In this document: positions 25,062-35,372 of the stretch, one piece after another
How positions within the stretch are numbered: the first letter of the stretch is position 1
How the letters are laid out: each line of letters begins with the position of its first letter
NCBI GenBank assembly: GCA_001780035.1
Contig: MFEY01000008.1
Span: 7,358-43,341, forward strand
Direction: 5' to 3'
Source of the DNA: Candidatus Doudnabacteria bacterium RIFCSPHIGHO2_12_FULL_48_16
GTDB lineage: Bacteria; Patescibacteriota; Doudnabacteria; UBA920; O2-02-FULL-48-8
DNA: 35,984 nt
The notes under the pieces: generated by a model
What the model was told of the DNA's origin: nothing
Databases searched by the model: none
The model's input: only the letters and a program-made list of their open reading frames with translations
Program-made: the position numbers and the translations under genes

Positions 25062-25325
25062 ATGGGACTCATTTTATGGATTGTATTTGGGGCGTTGGTG
25101 GGCTGGTTGGCCTCGATTATCATGAGCACTGATGCGCAAATGGGGGCGCTGGCCAACATCGGTGTCGGCATTGTGGGCGCCATCCTCGGCGGCTGGATTA
25201 TGAGCTTGCTCGGATATCCGGGAGTTTCCGGGTTTAACCTATACGGTTTACTGGTTGCGATCTTGGGCTCGATTGTGTTGATCTGGATCGTGCGCATGGC
25301 CCGGAGCGGCGCCGTGGGCCACTAA
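25062..25325 (+). CDS. GlsB/YeaQ/YmgE family small membrane protein
   Basis: MGLILWIVFGALVGWLASIIM...GIVGAILGGWI; SD AAGGAG. Confidence 0.9.
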   Translation: MGLILWIVFGALVGWLASIIMSTDAQMGALANIGVGIVGAILGGWIMSLLGYPGVSGFNLYGLLVAILGSIVLIWIVRMARSGAVGH

Positions 25326-25341
25326 CTTTGACGGCAGGAAG

Positions 25342-25374
25342 AAAAAGCCGATTCTGTGGGGGATCGGCTTTTTG
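25342..25374 (+). terminator. Terminator
   Basis: AAAAAGCCGATtctgtgggggATCGGCTTTTTGA. Confidence 0.8.
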
Positions 25375-25400
25375 ATTTGGTTTTTCTACCGTTCGGTGCC

Positions 25401-25437
25401 GCCCTCTCCCCCTGGGAGAGGGGCTGGGGGTGAGGGT

Positions 25438-25438
<1 letters not shown>
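25401..25438. repeat. Interspersed GC-rich palindromic repeat, copy 3 (inverted)
   Basis: CCCTCTCCCCCTGGGAGAGGGGCTGGGGGTGAGG. Confidence 0.8.
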
Positions 25439-27265
<1,827 letters not shown>

Positions 27266-27267
<2 letters not shown>

Positions 27268-27367
27268 CCCGTTAGAAATAGCTTAGTTGATAATTGATGC
27301 GTTTATATAATTCGCCCGTTGAATATAATTTTGCGGTATATAGACTTTACAAAATTTCTAACGGGAT
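27266..27367. repeat. 102-bp element with perfect 14-bp terminal inverted repeats (copy B)
   Basis: ATCCCGTTAGAAAT ... ATTTCTAACGGGAT; overlaps the typA start codon. Confidence 0.85.
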
Positions 27368-27401
27368 TCATAACAATTAATGATACACCAAATTGGCGAT
27401 A

Positions 27402-27430
27402 TTGACAAGGGGGCAAAAAAGGAGTATAAT
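27402..27430 (+). promoter_or_regulatory. Consensus promoter TTGACA-N17-TATAAT for rnpB
   Basis: Seen directly; predicted TSS about 27438. Confidence 0.85.
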
Positions 27431-27437
27431 TATATTT

Positions 27438-27825
27438 GCTTTCTTAAAGTTAGTGCGCAATCAAGCCTAAAGTTTACTTTAGGTTAGGAAAGTCCGAACA
27501 CGTTGGTTGAATGAAATCCTCGCGAGTTCATGCAGCCTCACGTAGCGGGTAATCCCCGCCATGAGTGATCAAGGGATGCGAACAGGAACGCTTGCGGCCG
27601 AGAGGCCGTAAGCATCCGGCCAAGTGGCCGGATGACGCCTGGCGGCAACGCCGGGAGTGAAACGGCTAAATTCCTACGTGACAGTGCAATGTCAAATAGG
27701 TCCCGATTTATCGGGACGGGTTGACAGCTTGAGCCAAACAGCAATGTTTGGCCCAGAGAGATGATTGCTTCCCCCGATTTATCGGGGTCAGACAGAATTC
27801 GGCTTATAGCTATCTTGGAGAAAGC
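27438..27825 (+). ncRNA. rnpB: RNase P RNA (class A-like)
   Basis: GGAAAGTCCGAACAC; GGGAGTGAAACGGCTAAATTCCTACGTGA; GACAGAATTCGGCTTATAG; P1 GCTTTCT/AGAAAGC. Confidence 0.88.
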
Positions 27826-27829
27826 ATAT

Positions 27830-27857
27830 AAAAATCCACCAATTGTGGATTTTTATA
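27830..27857 (+). terminator. Terminator after rnpB
   Basis: AAAAATCCACcaattGTGGATTTTTATA. Confidence 0.75.
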
Positions 27858-27872
27858 TTGGTGGATAACCGA

Positions 27873-27901
27873 TTGACCCGGCCTTCGTTTTTAGGTATAC
27901 T
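27873..27901 (+). promoter_or_regulatory. Promoter TTGACC-N17-TATACT for the RRM gene
   Basis: Seen directly; predicted TSS about 27908. Confidence 0.7.
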
Positions 27902-27988
27902 GTTCATGTTTCCTTTAGTCGAAGGGAAGCTAATTAAAACATTGGGCTCAATTTAAGAGTTTCCCTTTGTTTGAAGGCTAATAATCAA

Positions 27989-28321
27989 ATGGGTAAGAAA
28001 TTGTTTGTCGGCGGTTTGCCTTACGCGACCACCAGCGATGAATTGAAGAATCATTTCATGGCTGCCGGTAACGTTGTGAGCGCACAGATCATCACCGACA
28101 AGTTCTCTGGCCGATCCAAAGGATTTGGATTCGTCGAAATGTCTTCCGATGAGGAAGCAGCCAAAGCCGTTGAGATGTTCAATGGTCAGGATTTCGGCGG
28201 TCGCTCCTTGGCGGTCAACGAAGCTCGTCCGAAAACCGAAGGTGGTTCTCGTGGCGGATTCGGTGCCAGCCGTGGCGGATCCCGTGGCGGATTCGGTGGC
28301 GGTCGCAGAGACGAATACTAA
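27989..28321 (+). CDS. RRM RNA-binding protein with Gly/Arg-rich tail
   Basis: KLFVGGLPYATTSDELKNHF (RNP2), SKGFGFVEM (RNP1), RGGFG repeats. Confidence 0.95.
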   Translation: MGKKLFVGGLPYATTSDELKNHFMAAGNVVSAQIITDKFSGRSKGFGFVEMSSDEEAAKAVEMFNGQDFGGRSLAVNEARPKTEGGSRGGFGASRGGSRGGFGGGRRDEY

Positions 28322-28343
28322 TTAGATTTAGTTACAAGAAGCT

Positions 28344-28374
28344 TCGTCCCGATTTATCGGGACGGGCTTTTTTG
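28344..28374 (+). terminator. Terminator after the RRM gene
   Basis: CGTCCCGATTTATCGGGACGGGCTTTTTTG. Confidence 0.8.
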
Positions 28375-28437
28375 TTGGCGTAAAATATGGTATAATAAAA
28401 CGGTAAATTTTTGATTTTTAACCAATTGGATATCTGA

Positions 28438-29859
28438 ATGAAACGTTCAGAGTTGTTGTTCAACGTAATTTCAATTTTTGTGGATTGGCTCATGCTATTG
28501 CTGGCGGGGCTGACCGCTTTTTATTTGCGCTTTCATTTGTCGCCCCTGCGGCCGGTGCTCTATCAGCTGACATGGAGTCAGTATTTTCAGGTCCTGTTCG
28601 AAGCCAGCCCCTTGATTATTTTGATTCTGGCCCTGGCCGGATTGTATAATCTCAAAGGCACGCGCCGGGTTTCCGCCGAACTTCTCAAAATCCTGTTGGC
28701 CGTGTCTTCCGGCCTGCTGGTCATTATCGTGCTGTTTTTCTTCAACCAAAGCGTTTTTCCTTCCCGTTTGATTGTGCTGATGGCCTGGGGCTTGGCGATC
28801 GTGTTTATCAGCTTTGGCCGGCTGATTCTGCGCCAGATGCAGGTGCGGATGCTGCGGCGCGGTATCGGTTTGCACCGCCTGGTGGTAATTTATCCCGCGG
28901 ATAAGCCGCATGAACTCATGGACACAATCGGCAAGCGGCCAGAGTTGGGATTCAAAATCGTGGGTAGCCTGCAAGCCGACTTGCCCATAGCCGAACTGCT
29001 GTCGTCCCTGGAGCAATTGCGCGTCCAAAAAGGGATAGATGAATTGCTACAGGCTGATCCCATGCTTGATCCGGCCGCCAGCGGCGAGATTTTGAAATTT
29101 TGCCGCGACTTTGGAATTAAGTTTAATTTTGTTCCGAATTTTTTTGAAACCGCGACCGGCAACGTGGCGGTCGAGACGATTTCCGGCACGCCGGTGATTG
29201 TGCTCAAAAACACGCCGCTCGAGGGCTGGGGCCGGGTCATTAAGCGCCTGGTCGATATCACGGCCGCCGCGGCCGGATTGATAACTTTAAGCCCGGTGTA
29301 TCTGTTGGTCGCCATTGCAATCAAGCTGGATTCCCGCGGCCCGGTGTTTTTTCATCAAGCGCGCGCCGCCGGGCTGGGCCAGTTTGAATTTTATAAATTT
29401 CGCTCCATGCACTACGAAATGAGCGAAGGCACGGCCGCCGGCGATAAATTGCGCGAACAGCTGGAAAAGCAAAACGCCCGGCTTGGCCCTTATGTTAAGA
29501 TCAAAAACGATCCCCGGGTCACCCGGATTGGCCGAATTATCCGTAAAACCAAGCTGGATGAATTGCCGAGCCTCTGGCATATTCTGCGCGGCCAAATGAG
29601 CCTGGTCGGGCCGCGGGTGCACATGACCAAGGAAGTTGATCATTTCCGCAACGAGTATAAACATTTGTTTGTTATCAAGCCGGGTGCCACGGGCTTAACC
29701 CAGATCATCCAGGCTTCCGACAACCCGGAAATTTCCTGGGAGGAAGAAATCAAGCTGGATGCATTTTATATCGAAAACTGGTCCCTCTGGCTCGACCTTT
29801 ATATTATTTTCAAAACCATTTTAATTTTGCTCGGGAAGCGCCCGAAAGTGGATTATTAA
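28438..29859 (+). CDS. Polyprenyl glycosylphosphotransferase (exopolysaccharide sugar-1-P transferase)
   Basis: N-terminal TM bundle; FYKFRSMH...[25 protein letters not shown]...KPGATGLTQ. Confidence 0.95.
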   Translation: MKRSELLFNVISIFVDWLMLLLAGLTAFYLRFHLSPLRPVLYQLTWSQYFQVLFEASPLIILILALAGLYNLKGTRRVSAELLKILLAVSSGLLVIIVLFFFNQSVFPSRLIVLMAWGLAIVFISFGRLILRQMQVRMLRRGIGLHRLVVIYPADKPHELMDTIGKRPELGFKIVGSLQADLPIAELLSSLEQLRVQKGIDELLQADPMLDPAASGEILKFCRDFGIKFNFVPNFFETATGNVAVETISGTPVIVLKNTPLEGWGRVIKRLVDITAAAAGLITLSPVYLLVAIAIKLDSRGPVFFHQARAAGLGQFEFYKFRSMHYEMSEGTAAGDKLREQLEKQNARLGPYVKIKNDPRVTRIGRIIRKTKLDELPSLWHILRGQMSLVGPRVHMTKEVDHFRNEYKHLFVIKPGATGLTQIIQASDNPEISWEEEIKLDAFYIENWSLWLDLYIIFKTILILLGKRPKVDY

Positions 29860-29861
29860 AT

Positions 29862-30533
29862 ATGCGCAACCAACTTTCGACCGTAGTTGAAAAGCTGAAT
29901 TCAAAATTCCACCCGGTTTCGATTTTTTTGTATGGTTCAAGAGCCAAAGGGGATTATCAGAAACACAGCGATTATGAAATCGGGATTTTGTTCCACGACA
30001 ATGAATATGTTCACCGTAAGGATATTCAGAAGCATTGCCCAGCCAAGTTTAATGTTTTTCCTTTTCGGCTGAGCGAATTTTTGATTTTTAAATCAGATAT
30101 CCCGTTTCAAGAAAAGATTTTTTTTAAGGAACTGCGTTTAACCGCACAGACACTTCGGGGTCAGGATATCCGTGGCATTATTCGTGAACCGGCAATTGCG
30201 ACAATCAATTTGGTTGAAGAAGTCCGGTTTTTAATGGGCCGGGCTTTGTCTGCGATTACAACGTTCCGTGACTATGACGAAAAGACGGCCAAGCATTTGT
30301 TTTATAAATCCTGTTTGTTTGGCTTCCGAGCATTGATCATACACACTCAGAATAAATTTCCGATCAATTATCACAGCATTTATCTTTTATCCAAGCGGGC
30401 TAAAATTTTACCAGCTTATAAAAAATTAATTTCGGATGCCTACAAGGTCAGGTTGGGTTTTAAATTAAAAGAAAGAGATTTGTATACCAATATCAGTTTT
30501 TTAAATTACGTTTTGCGGAGACTTAAAGGATGA
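29862..30533 (+). CDS. Nucleotidyltransferase (MNT-type) fused to an alpha-helical, HEPN-like C-terminal domain
   Basis: FLYGSRAKGDYQKHSDYEIGI; C-terminal helical region with RALIIH (Rx4H). Confidence 0.65.
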   Translation: MRNQLSTVVEKLNSKFHPVSIFLYGSRAKGDYQKHSDYEIGILFHDNEYVHRKDIQKHCPAKFNVFPFRLSEFLIFKSDIPFQEKIFFKELRLTAQTLRGQDIRGIIREPAIATINLVEEVRFLMGRALSAITTFRDYDEKTAKHLFYKSCLFGFRALIIHTQNKFPINYHSIYLLSKRAKILPAYKKLISDAYKVRLGFKLKERDLYTNISFLNYVLRRLKG

Positions 30534-31621
30534 AGATCGCGTTGGTGCACGAATTTCTCAATCAGTTGGGCGGCGCGGAGCGCGTGTTGGAAAATTTTCT
30601 CAAAATCTGGCCCGACGCCACTCTGCATGTGATTTTTTACGATTCCAAAAAGACCCACGGGGTTTTTGAGCCAGCCAGGAAAAAAATAAGCTATCTGGAC
30701 AAATGGCCGCTCACGCACCGGCACCCGAAATTATTTTTGGCCCTGCTGCCGAAGGTTATCGAAAGTTTTCGGTTTGATGATTTTGATGTCGTGGTTTCGG
30801 ATTCCTCCTCGTTTGCCAAGGGGGCCAAGAGTCGGGGCAAGTTGCATATTTGCTATTGCCACACCCCGACCAGGTTTTTGTGGACGAACGATGAGTATTT
30901 GGGGCAGCAGCTCTACCCGGCACCGCTGAGGTGGCTGGGGCAACTGATTCTGCCGGCCATCCGCCAGTGGGATTTTCGGGCGGCGCAGGGGCCGGATTTT
31001 TACATTGCCAATTCGGTCAATGTCCAGATGCGGATCAAAAAATACTATAAGCGGGATTCAATCATTATTCCGCCGCCGGTGGACACGGAGTTTTTTCATC
31101 CCGAGGAATCGAAAGAGGATTATTTTTTAGTGGCCGGCCGGTTAGAGCCATACAAGAAAACCGATCTGGTGGTCGCAGCGTTCAATGATTTGGGATTAAA
31201 GTTGAAGATTGCCGGTTCCGGGACCCAGCTGTCGGAATTGAAAAAAAAAGCCGGGCCAAATGTCGAATTTTTGGGCCGCGTCAGCGACGAGGATTTGCAA
31301 AAACTTTATGCCAGAGCCCGGGCTTATATTTTTCCGGCCGAGGAAGATGCGGGAATTTCCATCGTGGAAGCGCAAAGCTGCGGCATTCCGGTATTGGCGT
31401 TCGGCGCCGGCGGGGCCCTAGAAACCGTGATCTCCGGCCAGACCGGGGAATTTTTCAAGGAGCAAACAGCCGAAGCGATTAAGCAGGCGGTTAAAAATTT
31501 CGACTCGACTAAATATGATCCGTTGAAGATCCGAAGGCACGCGCAGCAATACGACAAATTAATTTTTCAAGAAAAGGTCAGGAAATTTGTAGAAGAAAAA
31601 TATCTGGGGTTTAAAAAATAG
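30530..31621 (+). CDS. Glycosyltransferase family 4 (group 1)
   Basis: MKIALVHEFLNQLGGAERVLENF; AEEDAGISIVEAQSCGIPVLAFGAGGALETV. Confidence 0.95.
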   Translation: MKIALVHEFLNQLGGAERVLENFLKIWPDATLHVIFYDSKKTHGVFEPARKKISYLDKWPLTHRHPKLFLALLPKVIESFRFDDFDVVVSDSSSFAKGAKSRGKLHICYCHTPTRFLWTNDEYLGQQLYPAPLRWLGQLILPAIRQWDFRAAQGPDFYIANSVNVQMRIKKYYKRDSIIIPPPVDTEFFHPEESKEDYFLVAGRLEPYKKTDLVVAAFNDLGLKLKIAGSGTQLSELKKKAGPNVEFLGRVSDEDLQKLYARARAYIFPAEEDAGISIVEAQSCGIPVLAFGAGGALETVISGQTGEFFKEQTAEAIKQAVKNFDSTKYDPLKIRRHAQQYDKLIFQEKVRKFVEEKYLGFKK

Positions 31622-31624
31622 TTC

Positions 31625-31655
31625 AATACTGCATTACTTTCTCGTATTGCAGTAT
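31625..31655. repeat. 31-bp dyad, copy 1
   Basis: AATACTGCATTACTTTCTCGTATTGCAGTAT; identical to 32174-32204. Confidence 0.9.
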
Positions 31656-31675
31656 GAGGAAGCGCGCGCTATAAT
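31647..31675 (+). promoter_or_regulatory. Promoter TTGCAG-N17-TATAAT overlapping the right arm of the dyad
   Basis: Seen directly; ATG at 31684. Confidence 0.55.
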
Positions 31676-31683
31676 AAATTTAT

Positions 31684-32175
31684 ATGACAAAATTATCTCG
31701 AACCTCTTTAGACTTGAAGGATTTTGGCCGATATATCAACAATGTTTGGTCGGTTTTTACTTTATTGGATTCGAAAGAAGATGTTCGAGCCTTTTTCCAC
31801 AGTTTGTTTACGCACACGGAATACAAAATGTTCGCTAAACGGTTAGAAATTGCTCGACGGTTGATTGAAGGTGAGACGTATGAATCAATCGCCCGCGATC
31901 TGAAGGTAACCGAGCATACCATCGCAAGCATCAGCAATATTTTGGCTCGTGACGGTTATGGTTTTAAAATTGCGCACCAAAAGCTTCAAGGTTTAGATCA
32001 AGCCCACCAAAAGAAGAGAGAACAGCGCCAGGATTATTTAGAGCGTAAAAGATGGCCAAAATTCAGAGAGCAAATTTTAGTAGAGGGGCTGGTTAAAGCG
32101 GGAACTGCCAAAGTCAGCAGTTTATTAAGAAAGCGTACCCGTCAATCCACCGCCAGAAAGCAATTAAGTGTTTAA
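31684..32175 (+). CDS. TrpR-like (YerC/YecD-type) DNA-binding protein
   Basis: FFHSLFTHTEYKMFAKRLEIARRLIEGETYESIARDLKVTEHTIASISNIL. Confidence 0.8.
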   Translation: MTKLSRTSLDLKDFGRYINNVWSVFTLLDSKEDVRAFFHSLFTHTEYKMFAKRLEIARRLIEGETYESIARDLKVTEHTIASISNILARDGYGFKIAHQKLQGLDQAHQKKREQRQDYLERKRWPKFREQILVEGLVKAGTAKVSSLLRKRTRQSTARKQLSV

Positions 32176-32204
32176 TACTGCATTACTTTCTCGTATTGCA
32201 GTAT
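32174..32204. repeat. 31-bp dyad, copy 2
   Basis: Identical to 31625-31655; overlaps the stop codon of the TrpR-like gene. Confidence 0.9.
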
Positions 32205-32218
32205 TAAAAATGTAAATT

Positions 32219-33337
32219 ATGAAAATTGGGCTTGATTTAAGAATGTTGGGCGGGGGATCAGGGATTGACCGTTATGCCAGCTCCCTGGCCCATGAAATTT
32301 TATCCGCCAACGGCAGAATCGGGCGGCATGAATACGTGTTGTTTTTGCGTAACCAACATCTAGCGCAAAACTTCAGGCAATACGACGCGAAAATTGTAAT
32401 CGCCAACATTGCGCATTATTCCGTGGCCGAACAGCTTAAGCTCCCTGGCATTTTGCGCGCCGAAAAACTCGATCTGATGCATTTCCCGCATTTTAACGCC
32501 CCAATTTTTTATAAGCGGCCGTTCGTGGTCACCATCCATGATTTAACCCACACGTTGTTTCCCGGCCGCAAAAAATCGCATTTTTTTCACCGACTGGCTT
32601 ACTATGCGGTATTTGCCAACGCCATCCGCAATTCCAAACAGATTATCGCGGTATCGCAGTCAACGAAGAAGCAGATCGTAGATTATTATTCGATTGACCC
32701 ACAAAAGATCACGGTTATATACGAGGGTTTCAACCAGCTTTACAAAATGTTGGATAAAGAAGAGGCTTACCGGCAAGTTGCCCAAAAATTCGGCATTCAA
32801 AAACCGTTTTTGCTCTACGTCGGCGTCTGGCGGCGGTATAAAAATTTGCCCATGCTGGCCCAAGCGTTTGATAAGTTGCGCGGCCGGGGATTAGATATGC
32901 AATTAGTTCTGGCCGGTGAGTCAGATAAGCACTACCCAGAGATCGAGAAGCAAATCAGACTAATCACTAATCACAAATCACTAATCACTCCTGGGCGGGT
33001 CACCGACGAGGATTTGAAGCTGCTTTACAATGCTGCGGTTTTATTTGTTCTCCCCTCGCTGATGGAAGGATTTGGCTTAACGCCCCTGGAAGCGGCGGCG
33101 TGCGGCACTCCCGTGGCCTGCTCCGATATTCCGACGTTGAGGGAAATAATGGGCCAGGGGGCAGAGTATTTTGATCCCAATAACCTGGAAAACATGACTG
33201 ATGTTCTGCTTGAGTTATTAAAAAGTCCGAAACGTTTAGAAGAGTTGGCGAACCTGGCCCTAAGCCGTTCCAAGTTTTTCAGCTGGCAGCAGGCGGCGGC
33301 GGAGACGGTCATGGCATACGAGGAGGCTCTGCAATGA
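32219..33337 (+). CDS. Glycosyltransferase family 4 (group 1)
   Basis: LMEGFGLTPLEAAACGTPVACSDIPTLREIMGQGAEYFDP. Confidence 0.95.
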   Translation: MKIGLDLRMLGGGSGIDRYASSLAHEILSANGRIGRHEYVLFLRNQHLAQNFRQYDAKIVIANIAHYSVAEQLKLPGILRAEKLDLMHFPHFNAPIFYKRPFVVTIHDLTHTLFPGRKKSHFFHRLAYYAVFANAIRNSKQIIAVSQSTKKQIVDYYSIDPQKITVIYEGFNQLYKMLDKEEAYRQVAQKFGIQKPFLLYVGVWRRYKNLPMLAQAFDKLRGRGLDMQLVLAGESDKHYPEIEKQIRLITNHKSLITPGRVTDEDLKLLYNAAVLFVLPSLMEGFGLTPLEAAACGTPVACSDIPTLREIMGQGAEYFDPNNLENMTDVLLELLKSPKRLEELANLALSRSKFFSWQQAAAETVMAYEEALQ

Positions 33338-34413
33338 AAATATTATTGGCCGGCGGCGGCAGCGGCGGTCCGGTCTCGCCGGTGTTGGCCGTGGCCCAAC
33401 AAATCCGTAAACTTAAGCCGCGGGCCGAATTTTTGTTTGTCGGCACCCGCCAAGGTCCTGAACGGGCCATGGTCGAGGCTGAACAGATTAGATTTGTCAC
33501 CGTGCCGGCCGCCCGCCTGCGCCGCTTTTTTACGCTCAAAAATCTGGCGGCGCCGGTTGTTTTCGTTGCCGGGTTACTGGCGGCGTGGCGAATAATTTCC
33601 CAATTCCGGCCGGAATTGATGTTTTCCGCCGGCGGCTTTGTGGCAGTGCCCGTGGCTTGGATCGCCCGGATGTTTGGCGCAAAAATCGTCATCCACCAGC
33701 AGGATGCGAAAGTCGGACTGGCCAACCGGTTAATTTCGCCGATTGCTTCCCAGATTACGACTGCATTCGAAGCCACCAGCCAGCAATTTTATTCCGGATC
33801 GGGATTGATTGGCAAGCTTAAAGCCGCAGTCTGGGTCGGCAATCCCGTGCGGGAAGAATTATTTGTCCCGCCCGGCGCTGTGCAATTGCCATTCAAACTT
33901 CATGCCGATCTGCCGATTCTGCTGGTTTTGACCGGGGCCACCGGCGCCGCGCAAATTAATTTTTTGGTCAGTCAGATTTTACCGGCCCTGGTCAAAAATT
34001 TTCAGATCGTGCATCAAACTGGCCGGGGCAAGAACGAGACAAAATTCGAGGATGTCAATTATCACCCGGTCGAATTCTTGCCGTTTGATCAATATGTTTA
34101 TTTGTTGAAAAAATGCCAACTGGTGGTCTGCCGCGCCGGCCTGTCGACGATCGCCGAGTTGTCGGCTTTGGGCAAAGTGGCGGTTGTCATTCCGATGCCG
34201 TTTACCCATCAGGACAACAACGCGGCGATTTTGAAGTCTACCCGATCAGCAATTGTGCTTGGCCATGACCAGGCCAAACCTGCTATCCTGCTTAAGGTGA
34301 TCACAGCGCTTAATTTCGATCCCCAGGCTTTAAACGAGCTTTCCGTGAATATTTCAAAATTAATGCCGCATGATTCCGCGGCGGTATTGGCGCATATTGT
34401 CTTAAATCAATGA
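33334..34413 (+). CDS. murG: MurG-like undecaprenyl-PP-MurNAc-pentapeptide GlcNAc transferase
   Basis: MKILLAGGGSGGPVSPVLAVAQQI; AKIVIHQQDAKVGLANRLISP; CRAGLSTIAELSALGKVAVVIPMPFTHQDNNA. Confidence 0.9.
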   Translation: MKILLAGGGSGGPVSPVLAVAQQIRKLKPRAEFLFVGTRQGPERAMVEAEQIRFVTVPAARLRRFFTLKNLAAPVVFVAGLLAAWRIISQFRPELMFSAGGFVAVPVAWIARMFGAKIVIHQQDAKVGLANRLISPIASQITTAFEATSQQFYSGSGLIGKLKAAVWVGNPVREELFVPPGAVQLPFKLHADLPILLVLTGATGAAQINFLVSQILPALVKNFQIVHQTGRGKNETKFEDVNYHPVEFLPFDQYVYLLKKCQLVVCRAGLSTIAELSALGKVAVVIPMPFTHQDNNAAILKSTRSAIVLGHDQAKPAILLKVITALNFDPQALNELSVNISKLMPHDSAAVLAHIVLNQ

Positions 34414-35372
34414 TCCAACGACCAAAAATCGGGCTGGCTTTGTCCGGGTCCGCTGGCCGGGCGGCCGCGCACGTCGGCATAATTGAAGTTTTTCTGGAAA
34501 ACGGCATTCCCATTGACGTGATTGTGGGCTGTTCGTCGGGCGCCCTGGTAGCGGTCAGTTACGCGGCCGGGACTATGGATGCCATGAGACAGATATCCCT
34601 AACCATCAATAAAAGGATTCTCTGGGACCATGTTTCGCTGCGGGGAGCCAGGGGCGGTTTGTTCCATTTCCACAATCCCGTGGCCGAAGATACTCTCAAA
34701 AAAATAACGAAAGGGTTAAAATTTGAAGATTTACCAGTCAAAGCTGGCGTGACCACCAGCGATATCCGGAGCGGGGAATTGATCACCATCACGGCCGGCA
34801 GCTTAACCCAGGCGCTGAAAGCTAGTGTAGCTTTGCCAGGACTGTTCGAGCCGGTAATGATCAATAACCGCCTTTTGGTGGATGGCGGACTGATCAATGT
34901 CGTGCCGGCGCTACCGACCAAACAGCTGGGAGCCGACATTGTCATCGGTATTGATTTGGCCCGGACGAAATTTTTATATCAGAGAAAGCTTTGGTTTTGG
35001 CGGATTATCCGGAGCCTGCGGCGCCTGGTTGGGATCGAATACGTCCATTATCAAATTATCAGCCCGCTGACTTCCAAAATTCTGGACCGGCTCGAATCCA
35101 ATGGTTATAAGCGAAGCCATGTCCCCAACATGCTCCGGGTTTTCTTTTGGGGAGTCGACCATTCGTTTGATGTGGAAAAGGAGCTGAGCGAGGAACAGCG
35201 AGCCTGTGATATTATGATCGAACCGGATGTTAAGACTTGGTCAGGCAAATGGGGGTTAAACAACATTTGGGGTATTTATCAGGAAGGCCGCCGCGCCGGT
35301 TTGGCAGCCATCCCGCAGATCCGGCAGCTTATGGCCAAACATGAGCAAGAAACCGAGAAAGTAAAGGTATGA
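34410..35372 (+). CDS. Patatin-like phospholipase family protein
   Basis: IGLALSGSAGRAAAHVGIIEV...GCSSG (GxSxG)...DGG (catalytic Asp motif). Confidence 0.9.
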   Translation: MIQRPKIGLALSGSAGRAAAHVGIIEVFLENGIPIDVIVGCSSGALVAVSYAAGTMDAMRQISLTINKRILWDHVSLRGARGGLFHFHNPVAEDTLKKITKGLKFEDLPVKAGVTTSDIRSGELITITAGSLTQALKASVALPGLFEPVMINNRLLVDGGLINVVPALPTKQLGADIVIGIDLARTKFLYQRKLWFWRIIRSLRRLVGIEYVHYQIISPLTSKILDRLESNGYKRSHVPNMLRVFFWGVDHSFDVEKELSEEQRACDIMIEPDVKTWSGKWGLNNIWGIYQEGRRAGLAAIPQIRQLMAKHEQETEKVKV

